The notes: generated from the sequence alone by a model not told the origin. A stretch of 64,000 bases of DNA from Chryseobacterium vrystaatense (GCF_000737765.1 NZ_JPRI01000012.1:310001-374000), one strand, 5' to 3'; counted from the first letter of the stretch, positions 17,801 to 26,793 are shown. Made by a program: numbers and translations.

Positions 17801-18136
17801 ATGGGAAAATTTATGATCTCGAAGAGAACAGACGGCGACTTTAAATTCAACCTTAAAGCCGGAAACGGACAGGTAATCTTAACAAGTCAGGGATATGGCT
17901 CAAAAGCATCATGTGAAAACGGAATAGAGTCTGTACGTACCAACTCACAGGATGACTCAAAATTCGAAAGAAATACGGCAAAGGATGACCGCTGCTATTT
18001 CAATTTGAAAGCCGGTAACGGACAGGTCATAGGAACCAGCCAGATGTATGAATCTGAAAACGGAATGGAAAATGGTATAGAATCCGTAAAAAACAATGCG
18101 CCAGGCGCTTCTGTAGAGGATGAAACCATCAATTGA
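17801..18136 (+). CDS. YegP family protein (two DUF1508 repeats)
   Basis: A 111-residue protein made of two tandem DUF1508 units, with FNLKAGNGQVILTSQGY in the first and FNLKAGNGQVIGTSQMYE in the second. Each is followed by NGIESV and an Asn-rich turn, the typical YegP signature. Structures of relatives show a compact alpha/beta domain and the role is unknown. It has its own gap upstream and a terminator after it. Confidence 0.92.
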   Translation: MGKFMISKRTDGDFKFNLKAGNGQVILTSQGYGSKASCENGIESVRTNSQDDSKFERNTAKDDRCYFNLKAGNGQVIGTSQMYESENGMENGIESVKNNAPGASVEDETIN

Positions 18137-18160
18137 TATTCCTTAAAATAATCTCAATAA

Positions 18161-18188
18161 AAATGTCTTATTTTTTAAGGCATTTTTT
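18161..18188 (+). terminator. Terminator after yegP-like gene
   Basis: Stem AAATGTCTTA (18161-18170) / TAAGGCATTT (18176-18185), with one G-T pair and a five-T loop, followed by further T residues. Confidence 0.75.
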
Positions 18189-18215
18189 ATTTTTGTATTC
18201 TATTTTCTATTTGAA

Positions 18216-18662
18216 ATGACAAAAGAAGAACTGCTCAACAGAGCCATAAAGATAGCTGATAAAGCACATAAGGGACAAACCGACAAATACCACGCTCCAT
18301 ATATTGCTCACGTAATGCGTGTCATGGAATATGGCAAAACACTGGACGAAAGAATCGTTGGTGTTCTGCATGATGTGGTAGAAGATCATCCCACAGAGTT
18401 CAGTCTTGAGTATTTAAGAGCTGAAGGTTTTCCCGAATATATAATTTTTGCGATAAGCTGCCTCACCAAATTTGATCCGGACGAGGATTATGATGAATTT
18501 ATTAAAAGAACAGAAAGGTCTCCCCTTTCCGTTGCAGTAAAGCTGAATGATCTCCGCGACAATATGGATCTACGAAGAGTAAACAGAGAGCTTACTCCCA
18601 AGGATATCAAAAGATTCAACAAATACCTGAAAGCGTATCATTATCTGATAGAGAAATATTAA
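18216..18662 (+). CDS. HD-domain phosphohydrolase (SpoT/MESH1-like)
   Basis: A 148-residue stand-alone HD hydrolase. Conserved metal ligands are visible: KAHKGQTDKYHAPYIAHVMRV, then VGVLHDVVEDHP (HD dyad plus ED), and VKLNDLRDNMDL with the distal aspartate. This combination is typical of RelA/SpoT-type hydrolase domains acting on (p)ppGpp or related nucleotides; no synthetase domain is present. Its stop overlaps the stop of the convergent DUF2490 gene (shared TTAA). Confidence 0.82.
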   Translation: MTKEELLNRAIKIADKAHKGQTDKYHAPYIAHVMRVMEYGKTLDERIVGVLHDVVEDHPTEFSLEYLRAEGFPEYIIFAISCLTKFDPDEDYDEFIKRTERSPLSVAVKLNDLRDNMDLRRVNRELTPKDIKRFNKYLKAYHYLIEKY

Positions 18663-19375
18663 TCCGCTCCAGGGAAGTCATAGGTCTTCGTAGGATGGTC
18701 TGTACCATCGATATTGATGTTCAGGGCCAGATAGATAAAGTGAAGGTTTTTATTTCCTTTCGCTTCAAACTCGCGCTGCCACAGATAACCGGTCAGGATT
18801 CCAAAGTTGTCATCGATCTGATAGCCAAAACCACCATACACTCTGTTTCTTGCAAAAGTAGGCTTCATTGGGCTCACCAGGAAAATCTCGTCATACACAT
18901 TGGCGAAAACAGTTCCTTTCTTGACAGTTTGTGCATTCAGGGGAACACTTATGTTCAGGCGGTATCTGTAACGCATTCTCTGGGAACTTTTATCTGTAGC
19001 AGGCTCATAGAACCAGCTTTTTTCCGCACGGACACGGTTTTCAAACTTAACGATTCCTTTTTTGAGATCAATCACGTCCTGAAGCCATACTCTGAATTCC
19101 TCTCTGCTCAGACTGTGCTCTTTGTAATTCACGTATCTTCCAAGACCTACGAAAGGTTTATGGTTTTTGGTCAAATTATAACCTACCCCTCCTTTGATCT
19201 CATAGTAATCCGGGTAAGTATAATCTTCGTTACCTCTAAGCTGACCTTCTGCATAGAGGAAAAACTTAGGATGAAACTTGTAGGTTAGAGTCACTGCATT
19301 GAAGCTGGAAACGTGTTCCTGTGCTTTTAAAAAGGTCAGACTTAATAGTATACTCAGACTTAAAAAAAGTTTCAT
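18659..19375 (-). CDS. DUF2490 domain-containing outer-membrane-type protein
   Basis: A 238-residue protein beginning with a clear signal peptide (MKLFLSLSILLSLTFLKAQ), which is why the ATG at 19375 was preferred over the longer frame from 19429. The mature part has alternating polar/hydrophobic beta-strand character (FFLYAEGQLRGNEDYTYPDY, then KIRAE-type strands) and matches DUF2490, a Bacteroidota beta-barrel-like family. It follows the TonB-dependent receptor gene by 71 bp on the same strand and is likely co-transcribed with it. Function is unknown. Confidence 0.8.
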   Translation of the reverse strand: MKLFLSLSILLSLTFLKAQEHVSSFNAVTLTYKFHPKFFLYAEGQLRGNEDYTYPDYYEIKGGVGYNLTKNHKPFVGLGRYVNYKEHSLSREEFRVWLQDVIDLKKGIVKFENRVRAEKSWFYEPATDKSSQRMRYRYRLNISVPLNAQTVKKGTVFANVYDEIFLVSPMKPTFARNRVYGGFGYQIDDNFGILTGYLWQREFEAKGNKNLHFIYLALNINIDGTDHPTKTYDFPGAD

Positions 19376-19446
19376 AAAAAATTTTTGCAAAAATAAATTA
19401 TTTAACAATTTGTTAATATTAACTTTCATTCATTTGAACTTAACAT

Positions 19447-21258
19447 TTACTTAATATTGATCGTGTATGAGAACCCTACATGGAACCATCTTTGCGGCAT
19501 CCCAACCCCAAAAGCTTCCGTATATTTTGTGTTCGTCAGGTTATTGATCAGAACATATACCGAATAGTCTTTTTTAGTAAAACTAAGCTTTTCATCAAGA
19601 AGATTGTAGGTTCCAAGATTCACTCTTTCATTATACCTGTAAACTAATTCATTGGTAAAATAATTCAGGAATCTGGTCTCCAGTTTTGCAACGACCTGGT
19701 GTTTCAGATTATCGAGAATATATCTTGAAACAACCTCATTGGATTCTTTTATTTTACTGTCCAGATAAGTGTATCCTACGGTGTATTTCAGCCAGTCAAA
19801 AGCCCTGTGGCTCACTTCTGTTTCGATACCTTTTGTGTCAATTTTGCCTACATTCTGAGCATACCATACCGGATCTGTCAGGCTGTGTTTAACCCAGTCG
19901 ATCGAATTGTTGGAGTTCCTCATAAACCCACTCACTTTGGCCAGAATCCTGCTGTTTTGGTACTGGTATCCGATTTCAGATGAAACGGCATTTTCAGGGA
20001 GCAAATCAGGATTTCCCTGTTCGGTTTTACTTACATAATAGAGGTCCGTAAATGTTGGAACTCTGTGTACTCTCGCTATATTTCCATAGACCTTATTATT
20101 CTGGTTGAAATTATATCCTATATCTAAACCCGGATAGAAAAAGTTTCCTTCTTTGGAATAATTGGCCCATGAAATTCCGGGGCTGATGTTCAGTTTTTTG
20201 TCCAGTAGTGAAAAGTGATGCTCAAAGAAAACCTGAGAAACAAAACGGTTTCTTTCCCCTAAGTTATTGCTCGCCAGAAATTCTTTTCTCAACTCAACCC
20301 CGACACCTGTCGTTCCAAGCCCCCATTGATAACTTGAATTGACCTCACCTCCTGCATTATTCCCAATGTGCATGTTTCTATAACCATTAGGCTTATTTCT
20401 GTCATACAGATACATATCCTGGCCTCTTCTCCAGTATACATTGGAGCTTAGTTTTAGATTGCCAAACTTTTGCTGATGAGCAAGACTCACAATAGATGCC
20501 TGAGTCTCTTCATATTGTTCAGTAGCGTCTTTAGATGCGTAAAAACCATTAGCTCCGAATTTCTTTTCAGAAAAACCTGCCTGCAGTTTAAGATCTCCGT
20601 TTTTAATGTTCAGTTTACTTTGGTAGAAAACATTTCGGATCTCATAATCTGTATTGTACATATATCCCTGTGATGAAGCAGAATTAGCCTGAAGAGAATT
20701 AGAGAATTTTTCATTTCCCAGCTGCGCATTAAAACCGAAGCCGTATGTTTCATAATCTCCTCCTTCCGCACTGATCTTCACCCTTTTTCCAGGAGTTGTT
20801 TTTGTAATAATATTAATAACACCGGCATATGCATTCTGCCCGAATCTTCTCGCAGCCGGTCCTTTTATAATCTCGATCCTTTCTACATCATCCATATCTA
20901 CAGGAATATTCATGGAATTATGCCCTGTCTGGGAATCATTCATCCTGATCCCGTTCAATAACAACAGAACCTGTTCAAATGAACTTCCTCTGAAACCAAT
21001 ATCACTCTGAACACCGTTGGCTCCTCTCCTTCTGATGTCCATTCCGGGAACCTGTTGAAGAACCTCATCAATACTTTGTGCGGGAGAATTGGCGATATCT
21101 TCTTTGGTAATGACCGTAATATTCTGATTGGCATTTTTATAGGGAGTTGAAATAAATTTCCCCTGAAATTCAATGATTTCAATATCAGTTGTCTTTTCCT
21201 GTGCATGTGCGCAGAGCATTGACCCCAATAAAAATATGCTTCCAATCTTCTTGATCAT
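19447..21258 (-). CDS. TonB-dependent receptor (siderophore/cobalamin type)
   Basis: A 603-residue outer-membrane transporter. The signal peptide starts at the ATG at 21258 (MIKKIGSIFLLGSMLCAHAQ); the frame stays open to 21348 but that part looks like leader. The plug domain is clear: SIDEVLQQVPGMDIRRRG, GFRGSSFEQVLLLLNGIR, VERIEIIKGPAARRFGQNA and GVINIITK. A 22-strand barrel follows and ends in aromatic YTINIK. It lacks the N-terminal carboxypeptidase-regulatory domain of SusC types, so small metal chelates or vitamin B12 are likelier ligands. The DUF2490 gene is downstream. Confidence 0.88.
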   Translation of the reverse strand: MIKKIGSIFLLGSMLCAHAQEKTTDIEIIEFQGKFISTPYKNANQNITVITKEDIANSPAQSIDEVLQQVPGMDIRRRGANGVQSDIGFRGSSFEQVLLLLNGIRMNDSQTGHNSMNIPVDMDDVERIEIIKGPAARRFGQNAYAGVINIITKTTPGKRVKISAEGGDYETYGFGFNAQLGNEKFSNSLQANSASSQGYMYNTDYEIRNVFYQSKLNIKNGDLKLQAGFSEKKFGANGFYASKDATEQYEETQASIVSLAHQQKFGNLKLSSNVYWRRGQDMYLYDRNKPNGYRNMHIGNNAGGEVNSSYQWGLGTTGVGVELRKEFLASNNLGERNRFVSQVFFEHHFSLLDKKLNISPGISWANYSKEGNFFYPGLDIGYNFNQNNKVYGNIARVHRVPTFTDLYYVSKTEQGNPDLLPENAVSSEIGYQYQNSRILAKVSGFMRNSNNSIDWVKHSLTDPVWYAQNVGKIDTKGIETEVSHRAFDWLKYTVGYTYLDSKIKESNEVVSRYILDNLKHQVVAKLETRFLNYFTNELVYRYNERVNLGTYNLLDEKLSFTKKDYSVYVLINNLTNTKYTEAFGVGMPQRWFHVGFSYTINIK

Positions 21259-21355
21259 AGTAGTCCTAGTTTTGTTCTTAATCAGTTTCTTTAATAATGG
21301 TCTCAAAAGTAAGGGAGTTCCCGAAGACAGGCAAATGATAGTTATCATAAAAAAA

Positions 21356-21380
21356 GATGCAGTATAGTTAATACTGCATC
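21356..21380 (-). terminator. Intrinsic terminator in the TonB receptor leader
   Basis: Perfect 10-bp stem GATGCAGTAT (21356-21365) / ATACTGCATC (21371-21380). On the minus strand it is followed at once by seven T. It lies upstream of the receptor ATG at 21258 and just after a 16-codon ORF, so it either ends a short independent transcript or acts as an attenuator for the receptor. Confidence 0.8.
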
Positions 21381-21399
21381 TCTTGTGGGAAGTAACTTT

Positions 21400-21450
21400 T
21401 TATCTTTTTCTCATTAAATGTGTAACAAGATCTCTGAATAACTTTCTCAT
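21400..21450 (-). CDS. Candidate 16-residue leader ORF
   Basis: An ATG-to-TAA frame encoding MRKLFRDLVTHLMRKR, a strongly basic peptide with a hydrophobic middle. It ends 19 bases before the perfect terminator stem upstream of the TonB receptor. The ORF could be chance in an AT-rich gap, but its tight placement before the terminator is suggestive of a leader peptide or a small expressed protein. Not tested for conservation. Confidence 0.35.
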   Translation of the reverse strand: MRKLFRDLVTHLMRKR

Positions 21451-21714
21451 TTCTTTATTACATATTTATGAATGCAATTTTAAATAATTTTAAAATACAA
21501 AACAATAGTAAATGATAAAAACATATTGAAAATCTTAAACCTTTTAAAAAACCGATGATGATAACACATTAGTATAAGCTTATGAATGACAATCATTTAT
21601 TAGAATCCTCCCTTTATATGAGCAGATAACCAGGACATTTTTTTTCCTAATAGTTCAGCATAATATATTTGTATCTGGGAAACATTAAAGCATCATAATT
21701 TCGCTAAAAATTCG

Positions 21715-21722
21715 TAATTTTG
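21715..21722 (+). promoter_or_regulatory. -7 element of the uvrA promoter
   Basis: TAATTTTG matches TAnnTTTG exactly, 47 bases before the uvrA ATG. A second exact match, TATATTTG, occurs at 21664-21671. No good TTG is seen at -33 for either. Confidence 0.45.
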
Positions 21723-21769
21723 TGGGTCTTTCTTTTTAAGATGAGAACAATCTTTTTCAGAGATAAAAC

Positions 21770-24562
21770 ATGGCTAAAACAATAGAAATAGATATAAAAA
21801 AACAGATCTTCGTTAAGAATGCACATCTTAACAATCTGAAACATATAGACGTCCTGATTCCGAAAAATAAACTGATCGTCATCACAGGAGTTTCCGGCAG
21901 CGGAAAATCCTCCCTGGCATTCGACACCATTTATGCGGAAGGACAGCGAAGATATGTAGAGAGCTTAAGTTCTTATGCGCGTCAGTTTTTGGGCAAATTA
22001 GAAAAACCTAAAGTAGACGACATCAAAGGACTGGCACCATCGATTGCTATTCAGCAGAAAGTAATTTCTTCCAATCCCAGGTCTACAGTAGGAACTTCTA
22101 CAGAGATCTATGATTATATGAAACTCCTTTTTGCCAGAATCGGAAAAACCTTTTCTCCGGTTTCGGGGGAAGAAGTGAAGAAAGATTCTGTATCTGATGT
22201 AATAGATTTTATTAGGGCTTCCAAAAAGGATACTTCATTTTTACTGACAGCCCCTTTAGAATATGATGCAGACAACTTTAAAGAAACACTGAACGTTTTA
22301 AAACTGGCAGGTTTCACAAGACTTGAGATCAACGGTAATTTAGCCGGCATTGAAGATCTGGAAAGTTTTGGTTTTACTCCTGAAAAAGGAATGATTATTA
22401 ATCTTGTAATCGACCGTTTTTCTTATGAAGAAGATGAAAGTTTTCTTCAGCGACTCGCAGATTCCATTCAGATGGCATTTTACGAAGGCCACGGATACTG
22501 CGCGTTAAAAAATCCGGATACAGGAAAAGTAAAAGAATTCTCCAATAAATTCGAACTGGACGGCATGGAATTTCTTGAGCCGAATGTCCATTTTTTCAGT
22601 TTCAACAATCCTTACGGAGCATGCCCGGCATGTGAAGGTTACGGAAAAGTGATCGGTATTGATGAAGATCTCGTAGTTCCCAATAAAACCTTATCTATTT
22701 ATGAAGACGCTATCGTCTCATGGAGAGGGGAAACGATGAGTGAATGGAAAAAATCATTCATTAAAAAGGCTGAAGACTTTCCGATCCATAAACCTTATCA
22801 TCAACTGACCAAAGAACAAAAAAGTTTCCTTTGGAAAGGTGATGGAAAAAGCAGCTTCCCTTCTATCAATAATTTCTTCAAAATGCTTGAAGAAAATTTA
22901 TACAAAATCCAGTACCGCGTTATGCTTTCACGATACAGAGGAAAGACACTCTGCCCTACCTGTGAAGGCTTGAGACTGCGTGAAGAAACAACCTGGGTAA
23001 AAGTAGACGGGCACAATATCCAGTCGATGATCGAGCTTCCATTAGATGAATTATATCCATTAATAGAAGGACTAAAACTTTCTGAACACGATCAGGATGT
23101 TGCTAAAAGATTATTGTACGAGATCAAGACCCGTATCCAGTTTTTGCTAAAAGTAGGTTTGGGGTATTTAACGCTAAACAGAACTTCCAATACGCTTTCA
23201 GGTGGAGAAAGTCAGAGAATTAACCTTGCTACAAGTTTGGGAAGTTCCCTGGTAGGATCTATATATATTCTGGATGAGCCTTCCATTGGTCTTCACTCAA
23301 GAGATACGGAGAATCTGATTGGAGTTTTAAAAAACCTGCGTGATCTGGGAAATACGGTCATTGTTGTGGAACATGATGAAGATGTCATGAAAGCTGCTGA
23401 CTATATTATAGATATCGGTCCTGAAGCGGGATATCTTGGTGGTGAACTGGTATTTGCAGGAGATTATCATGAGCTTAAAAACGCAGATACGCTTACTTCA
23501 AAATATCTAACCGGAAGGATGGAAATAGAAATTCCAAAAAAGCGAAGAAAAGCTAAGGAATGGATTCACATTAAAGGAGCAAGACAAAATAACCTTAAAA
23601 ATATTGATGTAGATGTTCCTCTGGAAAGCCTTACGGTGATATCCGGAGTTTCCGGAAGCGGAAAATCTACACTGATGAAAGAAATCCTGACGAATGACAT
23701 CCAGATCCAGCTTGGAATGGGTGGAAAAAAGGGAGATTACGATTCTGTAGAATTTCCTAAAAAACTGATTAAAAACATTGAGCTGATTGACCAGAACCCG
23801 ATCGGTAAATCTTCACGATCCAACCCGGTAACCTATCTGAAAGCTTATGATGATATCAGAGATCTTTTTGCCAAGCAGAAAGTTTCAAAAATGATGGGTT
23901 ATAAGCCTAAACATTTCTCTTTCAACGTGGACGGAGGAAGATGTGACGAATGTAAAGGTGAGGGAGTGATCAACGTTTCCATGCAGTTTATGGCAGATAT
24001 AGAACTGGAATGTGAAGTATGTAAAGGTACCCGTTTCAAAAGTGAAATTCTGGAAGTGAAATTTGATGAGAAAAGTATTTCCGATATTCTTCATATGACC
24101 GTAGATGAATCTTTGGAATTCTTCAAAGACAATAATGAAGAAAAGATCGTCACAAAACTGAGACCTCTTCAGGATGTTGGATTAGGATATCTGCAGTTGG
24201 GACAGAGCTCTTCTACCCTTTCAGGTGGTGAAGCACAGCGTGTAAAACTGGCCTCATTCCTTGTGAAGGGTGTGACAACAGATAAAACACTGTTCATCTT
24301 TGATGAGCCATCCACAGGCCTTCATTTTCATGATATCCAAAAATTACTGAAATCACTTCAGGCATTGATTGATCTCGGGCATTCAGTGATTGTCATTGAA
24401 CATCAGCCTGATATTATCAAATCTGCAGACTATATTATTGATATTGGCCCTGAGGCCGGAAAATATGGCGGTGAAGTTGTTTTTGCGGGTACACCGGAAG
24501 ATCTGGCCAAAGATAAAAAATCGCATACCGCGAAGTACATTAAGGAGAAACTTGAAAACTAA
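21770..24562 (+). CDS. uvrA: Excinuclease ABC subunit UvrA
   Basis: The DNA-damage recognition ATPase of nucleotide excision repair, 930 residues, normal length. Two ABC modules are visible: Walker A GVSGSGKSSLAFDT and signature LSGGESQRINLA in the first; GVSGSGKSTL and LSGGEAQRVKLA in the second; Walker B segments are LDEPSIGLH and FDEPSTGLH. Zinc-binding cysteine pairs occur at CPACEGYGK, CPTCEGLRL and CDECKGEG/CEVCKGTR. It is monocistronic with a strong terminator. uvrB and uvrC are not in this window. Confidence 0.96.
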   Translation: MAKTIEIDIKKQIFVKNAHLNNLKHIDVLIPKNKLIVITGVSGSGKSSLAFDTIYAEGQRRYVESLSSYARQFLGKLEKPKVDDIKGLAPSIAIQQKVISSNPRSTVGTSTEIYDYMKLLFARIGKTFSPVSGEEVKKDSVSDVIDFIRASKKDTSFLLTAPLEYDADNFKETLNVLKLAGFTRLEINGNLAGIEDLESFGFTPEKGMIINLVIDRFSYEEDESFLQRLADSIQMAFYEGHGYCALKNPDTGKVKEFSNKFELDGMEFLEPNVHFFSFNNPYGACPACEGYGKVIGIDEDLVVPNKTLSIYEDAIVSWRGETMSEWKKSFIKKAEDFPIHKPYHQLTKEQKSFLWKGDGKSSFPSINNFFKMLEENLYKIQYRVMLSRYRGKTLCPTCEGLRLREETTWVKVDGHNIQSMIELPLDELYPLIEGLKLSEHDQDVAKRLLYEIKTRIQFLLKVGLGYLTLNRTSNTLSGGESQRINLATSLGSSLVGSIYILDEPSIGLHSRDTENLIGVLKNLRDLGNTVIVVEHDEDVMKAADYIIDIGPEAGYLGGELVFAGDYHELKNADTLTSKYLTGRMEIEIPKKRRKAKEWIHIKGARQNNLKNIDVDVPLESLTVISGVSGSGKSTLMKEILTNDIQIQLGMGGKKGDYDSVEFPKKLIKNIELIDQNPIGKSSRSNPVTYLKAYDDIRDLFAKQKVSKMMGYKPKHFSFNVDGGRCDECKGEGVINVSMQFMADIELECEVCKGTRFKSEILEVKFDEKSISDILHMTVDESLEFFKDNNEEKIVTKLRPLQDVGLGYLQLGQSSSTLSGGEAQRVKLASFLVKGVTTDKTLFIFDEPSTGLHFHDIQKLLKSLQALIDLGHSVIVIEHQPDIIKSADYIIDIGPEAGKYGGEVVFAGTPEDLAKDKKSHTAKYIKEKLEN

Positions 24563-24570
24563 ATACAAAT

Positions 24571-24597
24571 AGAGAGCCTAAGGCTCTCTATTTTTTT
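24571..24597 (+). terminator. Terminator of uvrA
   Basis: Perfect 9-bp stem AGAGAGCCT / AGGCTCTCT separated by one A (effective loop CTAAG), followed by seven T, starting 8 bases after the stop codon. Confidence 0.93.
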
Positions 24598-24697
24598 AAT
24601 TTAAATAAAAACGGTTAAAGGTAAGCTTCGATTGAATCCTGTAGATTTCAGCTTTTTTATTATTGCTGACACACGATTTTTAATGTAAGCATTAGTC

Positions 24698-25339
24698 TTA
24701 TTCATTGATATTGTACAGAAACGGACTCTGTTTTATATAGGTTTTGTCATTGATTTGGCAAACCAGAAATTCAGATAGGTCTGCTGCGCTGATCTTCTCT
24801 CCTATGCAGTCGGTCAGATTAGTTTCTGTTTTGAAATGCTCAGAGGTTGGGATAATTAATGGCAGCCTGGCTAAAGTCCAATCCAGATTACAGTTCACAA
24901 GCATGTCGTATTCATCCTGTTTGTCTTTGGTCGTTTTCGGATAATTCTGATACATCCATTCTGTAGCCATTTTTACTTTATCATTTTTATGATCAAAAGG
25001 TGTATCTACATTAAGTCCTGTAATAGCAATGTATCTTTTGATTCCATGGTCATTCATAGACTGTATGATATTTCGTGTAGCGTCTGTGAATATTGACTTT
25101 TCTCCTACAGGCTGTCCTATTTTGCTGATCACTGCAACGCAGTCTTTGATAAGCAGGTTAACCGCATCAAAATCTCTTGCATCTCCTTTTATAATATCAA
25201 TTAATGGATGCTTAAGGGTGAAATTTTCAGGAGTCCGAAGTAACAGTTTCATAGGATGTCCTTTGTCCAAAAGTTCCTGAACAAGATAATTTCCGGTTTT
25301 TCCTGTTCCACCTATTACAGCAATTGTATTTGTCGTCAT
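24698..25339 (-). CDS. NAD(P)H-binding NmrA-like protein
   Basis: A 213-residue atypical short-chain dehydrogenase of the NmrA/NAD(P)H-binding family. The N-terminal Rossmann motif is VIGGTGKTGNYLV (GxxGxxG), followed by a basic residue region LLLRTPENF and IKGDARD, then YIAITGLN. It lacks the SDR YxxxK pair and may act as a redox sensor or an NADPH-dependent reductase. It stands alone; the upstream gap holds a short perfect hairpin, GGTTCAGA (25444-25451) / TCTGAACC (25455-25462). Confidence 0.82.
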   Translation of the reverse strand: MTTNTIAVIGGTGKTGNYLVQELLDKGHPMKLLLRTPENFTLKHPLIDIIKGDARDFDAVNLLIKDCVAVISKIGQPVGEKSIFTDATRNIIQSMNDHGIKRYIAITGLNVDTPFDHKNDKVKMATEWMYQNYPKTTKDKQDEYDMLVNCNLDWTLARLPLIIPTSEHFKTETNLTDCIGEKISAADLSEFLVCQINDKTYIKQSPFLYNINE

Positions 25340-25672
25340 AATGATCTCTTTGTTTTAATTAGACGTTTCATCATAATGAATGAGAAAATAACCCACGCAT
25401 TGATGGTGACATCTATTTTGATTTTATAAAATAATTGAATTTGGGTTCAGAAAATCTGAACCTTGGGATTTCAAGCACTTAGAAATGCACCCGAATAGTG
25501 ATATTTATAAAGAGATATTAATGAGCCAAATATAGCTGTTTATTTTAAATTACAATACATTAATTACATAGTATAAAAAATCTTACCTCTTTTTACCTTT
25601 TTACAAAGATTCCACATTAATATGCAATAAAAACAAATAAAATAAATCGTTGACTAACAATCAATTACTGAG

Positions 25673-25696
25673 TTATCCACAAATAATTGTGGATAA
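25673..25696. promoter_or_regulatory. Inverted pair of consensus DnaA boxes
   Basis: TTATCCACA at 25673-25681 and its complement TGTGGATAA at 25688-25696 are both exact matches to the DnaA-box consensus TTATNCACA. Together they form a palindrome with 10-bp arms and a 4-base centre. They sit in a very AT-rich gap of about 720 bp (25340-26061) with no dnaA gene nearby. Possible roles are an origin, a DnaA-titrating site or DnaA regulation of the downstream small transcript. Confidence 0.6.
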
Positions 25697-25769
25697 GTTG
25701 TGAATTTTAACATTAAATTGATGCTTCGTATTGAAAATTGTGCTACATTTACTATGTAATACAACTGAA

Positions 25770-25832
25770 ATGAAATCTTTTTTTGCTTTTTTCAGCTTTG
25801 AAATTGCAATTAAATTTGAAATAAAAATTTAA
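25770..25832 (+). CDS. Candidate 20-residue small ORF
   Basis: ATG-to-TAA frame encoding MKSFFAFFSFEIAIKFEIKI, rich in Phe with alternating charged and hydrophobic residues. TACATTTA at 25743-25750, a near match to the -7 element, lies 20 bases before the ATG, and a strong terminator begins at the stop codon. This gives a compact promoter-ORF-terminator unit of about 110 bp. It may encode a small protein or be a small RNA; nothing in the sequence decides. Confidence 0.4.
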   Translation: MKSFFAFFSFEIAIKFEIKI

Positions 25833-25862
25833 GCACAGCATCGTCGGCTGTGCTTTTTTTAA
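25831..25862 (+). terminator. Terminator after the small ORF
   Basis: Perfect 9-bp stem AAGCACAGC (25831-25839) / GCTGTGCTT (25847-25855) followed by T residues. The stem overlaps the stop codon of the 20-residue ORF. Confidence 0.88.
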
Positions 25863-25901
25863 TTGTTGTCTAATTAAAAAAATGAGATGTTTTTATCTAC
25901 T

Positions 25902-25934
25902 GGATCCGCTTCTAAAGAGCGGGTCCTTTCTTTT
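25902..25934 (+). terminator. Second tandem terminator-like hairpin
   Basis: Stem GGATCCGCT (25902-25910) / AGCGGGTCC (25918-25926), with one T-G pair, then TTTCTTTT. It lies 40 bases after the first terminator and reinforces termination, or ends a second short RNA. Confidence 0.7.
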
Positions 25935-26061
25935 ATAAGGCTGTACCCATTTTTTGGAAACATCATAAGAATTGGAGATTCTCATAAGTTGGAGACTGAA
26001 CAAAAAATTAAAGTTTAAAGAATAGAAATCTTATTGACAGTCTTTGTCTGACTTGACAATC

Positions 26062-26793
26062 TTACTCTCTTTCAAACTTTTTTAAAGTTCCGTTTTGATT
26101 AAGTTCTATGGAATAACGTTCCCTGCTTCCATTGATACTGCCCGGAAACCACCGGAGATTTCTGTTGGAGATTGATATATAAATGCTGGTTAAAGGTTTT
26201 GCACCTTCTATACGGGTTATTTTTTCACTATAAACCTGGGCAGCTTTAGCAACATTTACAAAATTTATTTTTTCCAAAGAAATAAGACGACTTTGAATAT
26301 AATCTCTTACGGATATCTGCTCAGGCCTGGGCTCTGACCATTTTTCGTCTTTGTACTCATAATTATCAATATATTCAGGATTCGTAGGATGCTGGAGCAT
26401 AGCACGAATACTTCCATCATCATAGAAGTGGATGACAGAATACATATAAATCTGTTTTCCGGCATACTGAGGAAGTTTTCTCAAATCTTCCTCAGCTCTC
26501 TTCAGTTTCTCTTCATTTGTTAGAAAATCAGTGTTTTTACCTTCTTCTTTATGGGTATCGCTATGTGTTTTAGTGTGTTTTTCTATGACAGTTGTGACAA
26601 GGTGCTGTGCTTCTTCGATTTGCCTTTCTACAGTAGCGCTGTAATGATCCGGAACGGTACCCGGAACCTTTTCATTCTTAAGCTGAGCGGTGGTATCAAC
26701 CTTTGGATCAAAAGTGTCTTTAATACTTTGAGAACCCTTTTCGCAGCCCGCTAATACCATACTGCTGATTATTATGATGATTGATTTTTTCAT
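26062..26793 (-). CDS. Hypothetical lipoprotein
   Basis: A 243-residue lipoprotein; the signal peptide is MKKSIIIIISSMVLAGCEKG, with lipobox VLAGC. The ATG at 26793 is preferred over a TTG nine bases upstream. The middle is a charged helical segment (EEAQHLVTTVIEKHTKTH, with a His/Thr-rich patch), followed by a folded C-terminal part resembling a small alpha/beta domain (YMYSVIHFYDDGSIRAML). No family recognised. It begins 5 bases after the stop of the membrane protein gene upstream and is probably co-transcribed and functionally linked with it. Confidence 0.7.
   Translation of the reverse strand: MKKSIIIIISSMVLAGCEKGSQSIKDTFDPKVDTTAQLKNEKVPGTVPDHYSATVERQIEEAQHLVTTVIEKHTKTHSDTHKEEGKNTDFLTNEEKLKRAEEDLRKLPQYAGKQIYMYSVIHFYDDGSIRAMLQHPTNPEYIDNYEYKDEKWSEPRPEQISVRDYIQSRLISLEKINFVNVAKAAQVYSEKITRIEGAKPLTSIYISISNRNLRWFPGSINGSRERYSIELNQNGTLKKFERE

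Noticed and set aside
21581..21600. Possible Fur box upstream of the TonB receptor
   Set aside because: AATGA-CAA-TCATT resembles part of the Fur consensus but does not fit the 7-1-7 symmetry, and it is 330 bases from the gene; too weak to claim.
25882..25938. 18-codon ORF after the first terminator
   Set aside because: It spans the second terminator hairpin; the reading is explained by the stem sequence.
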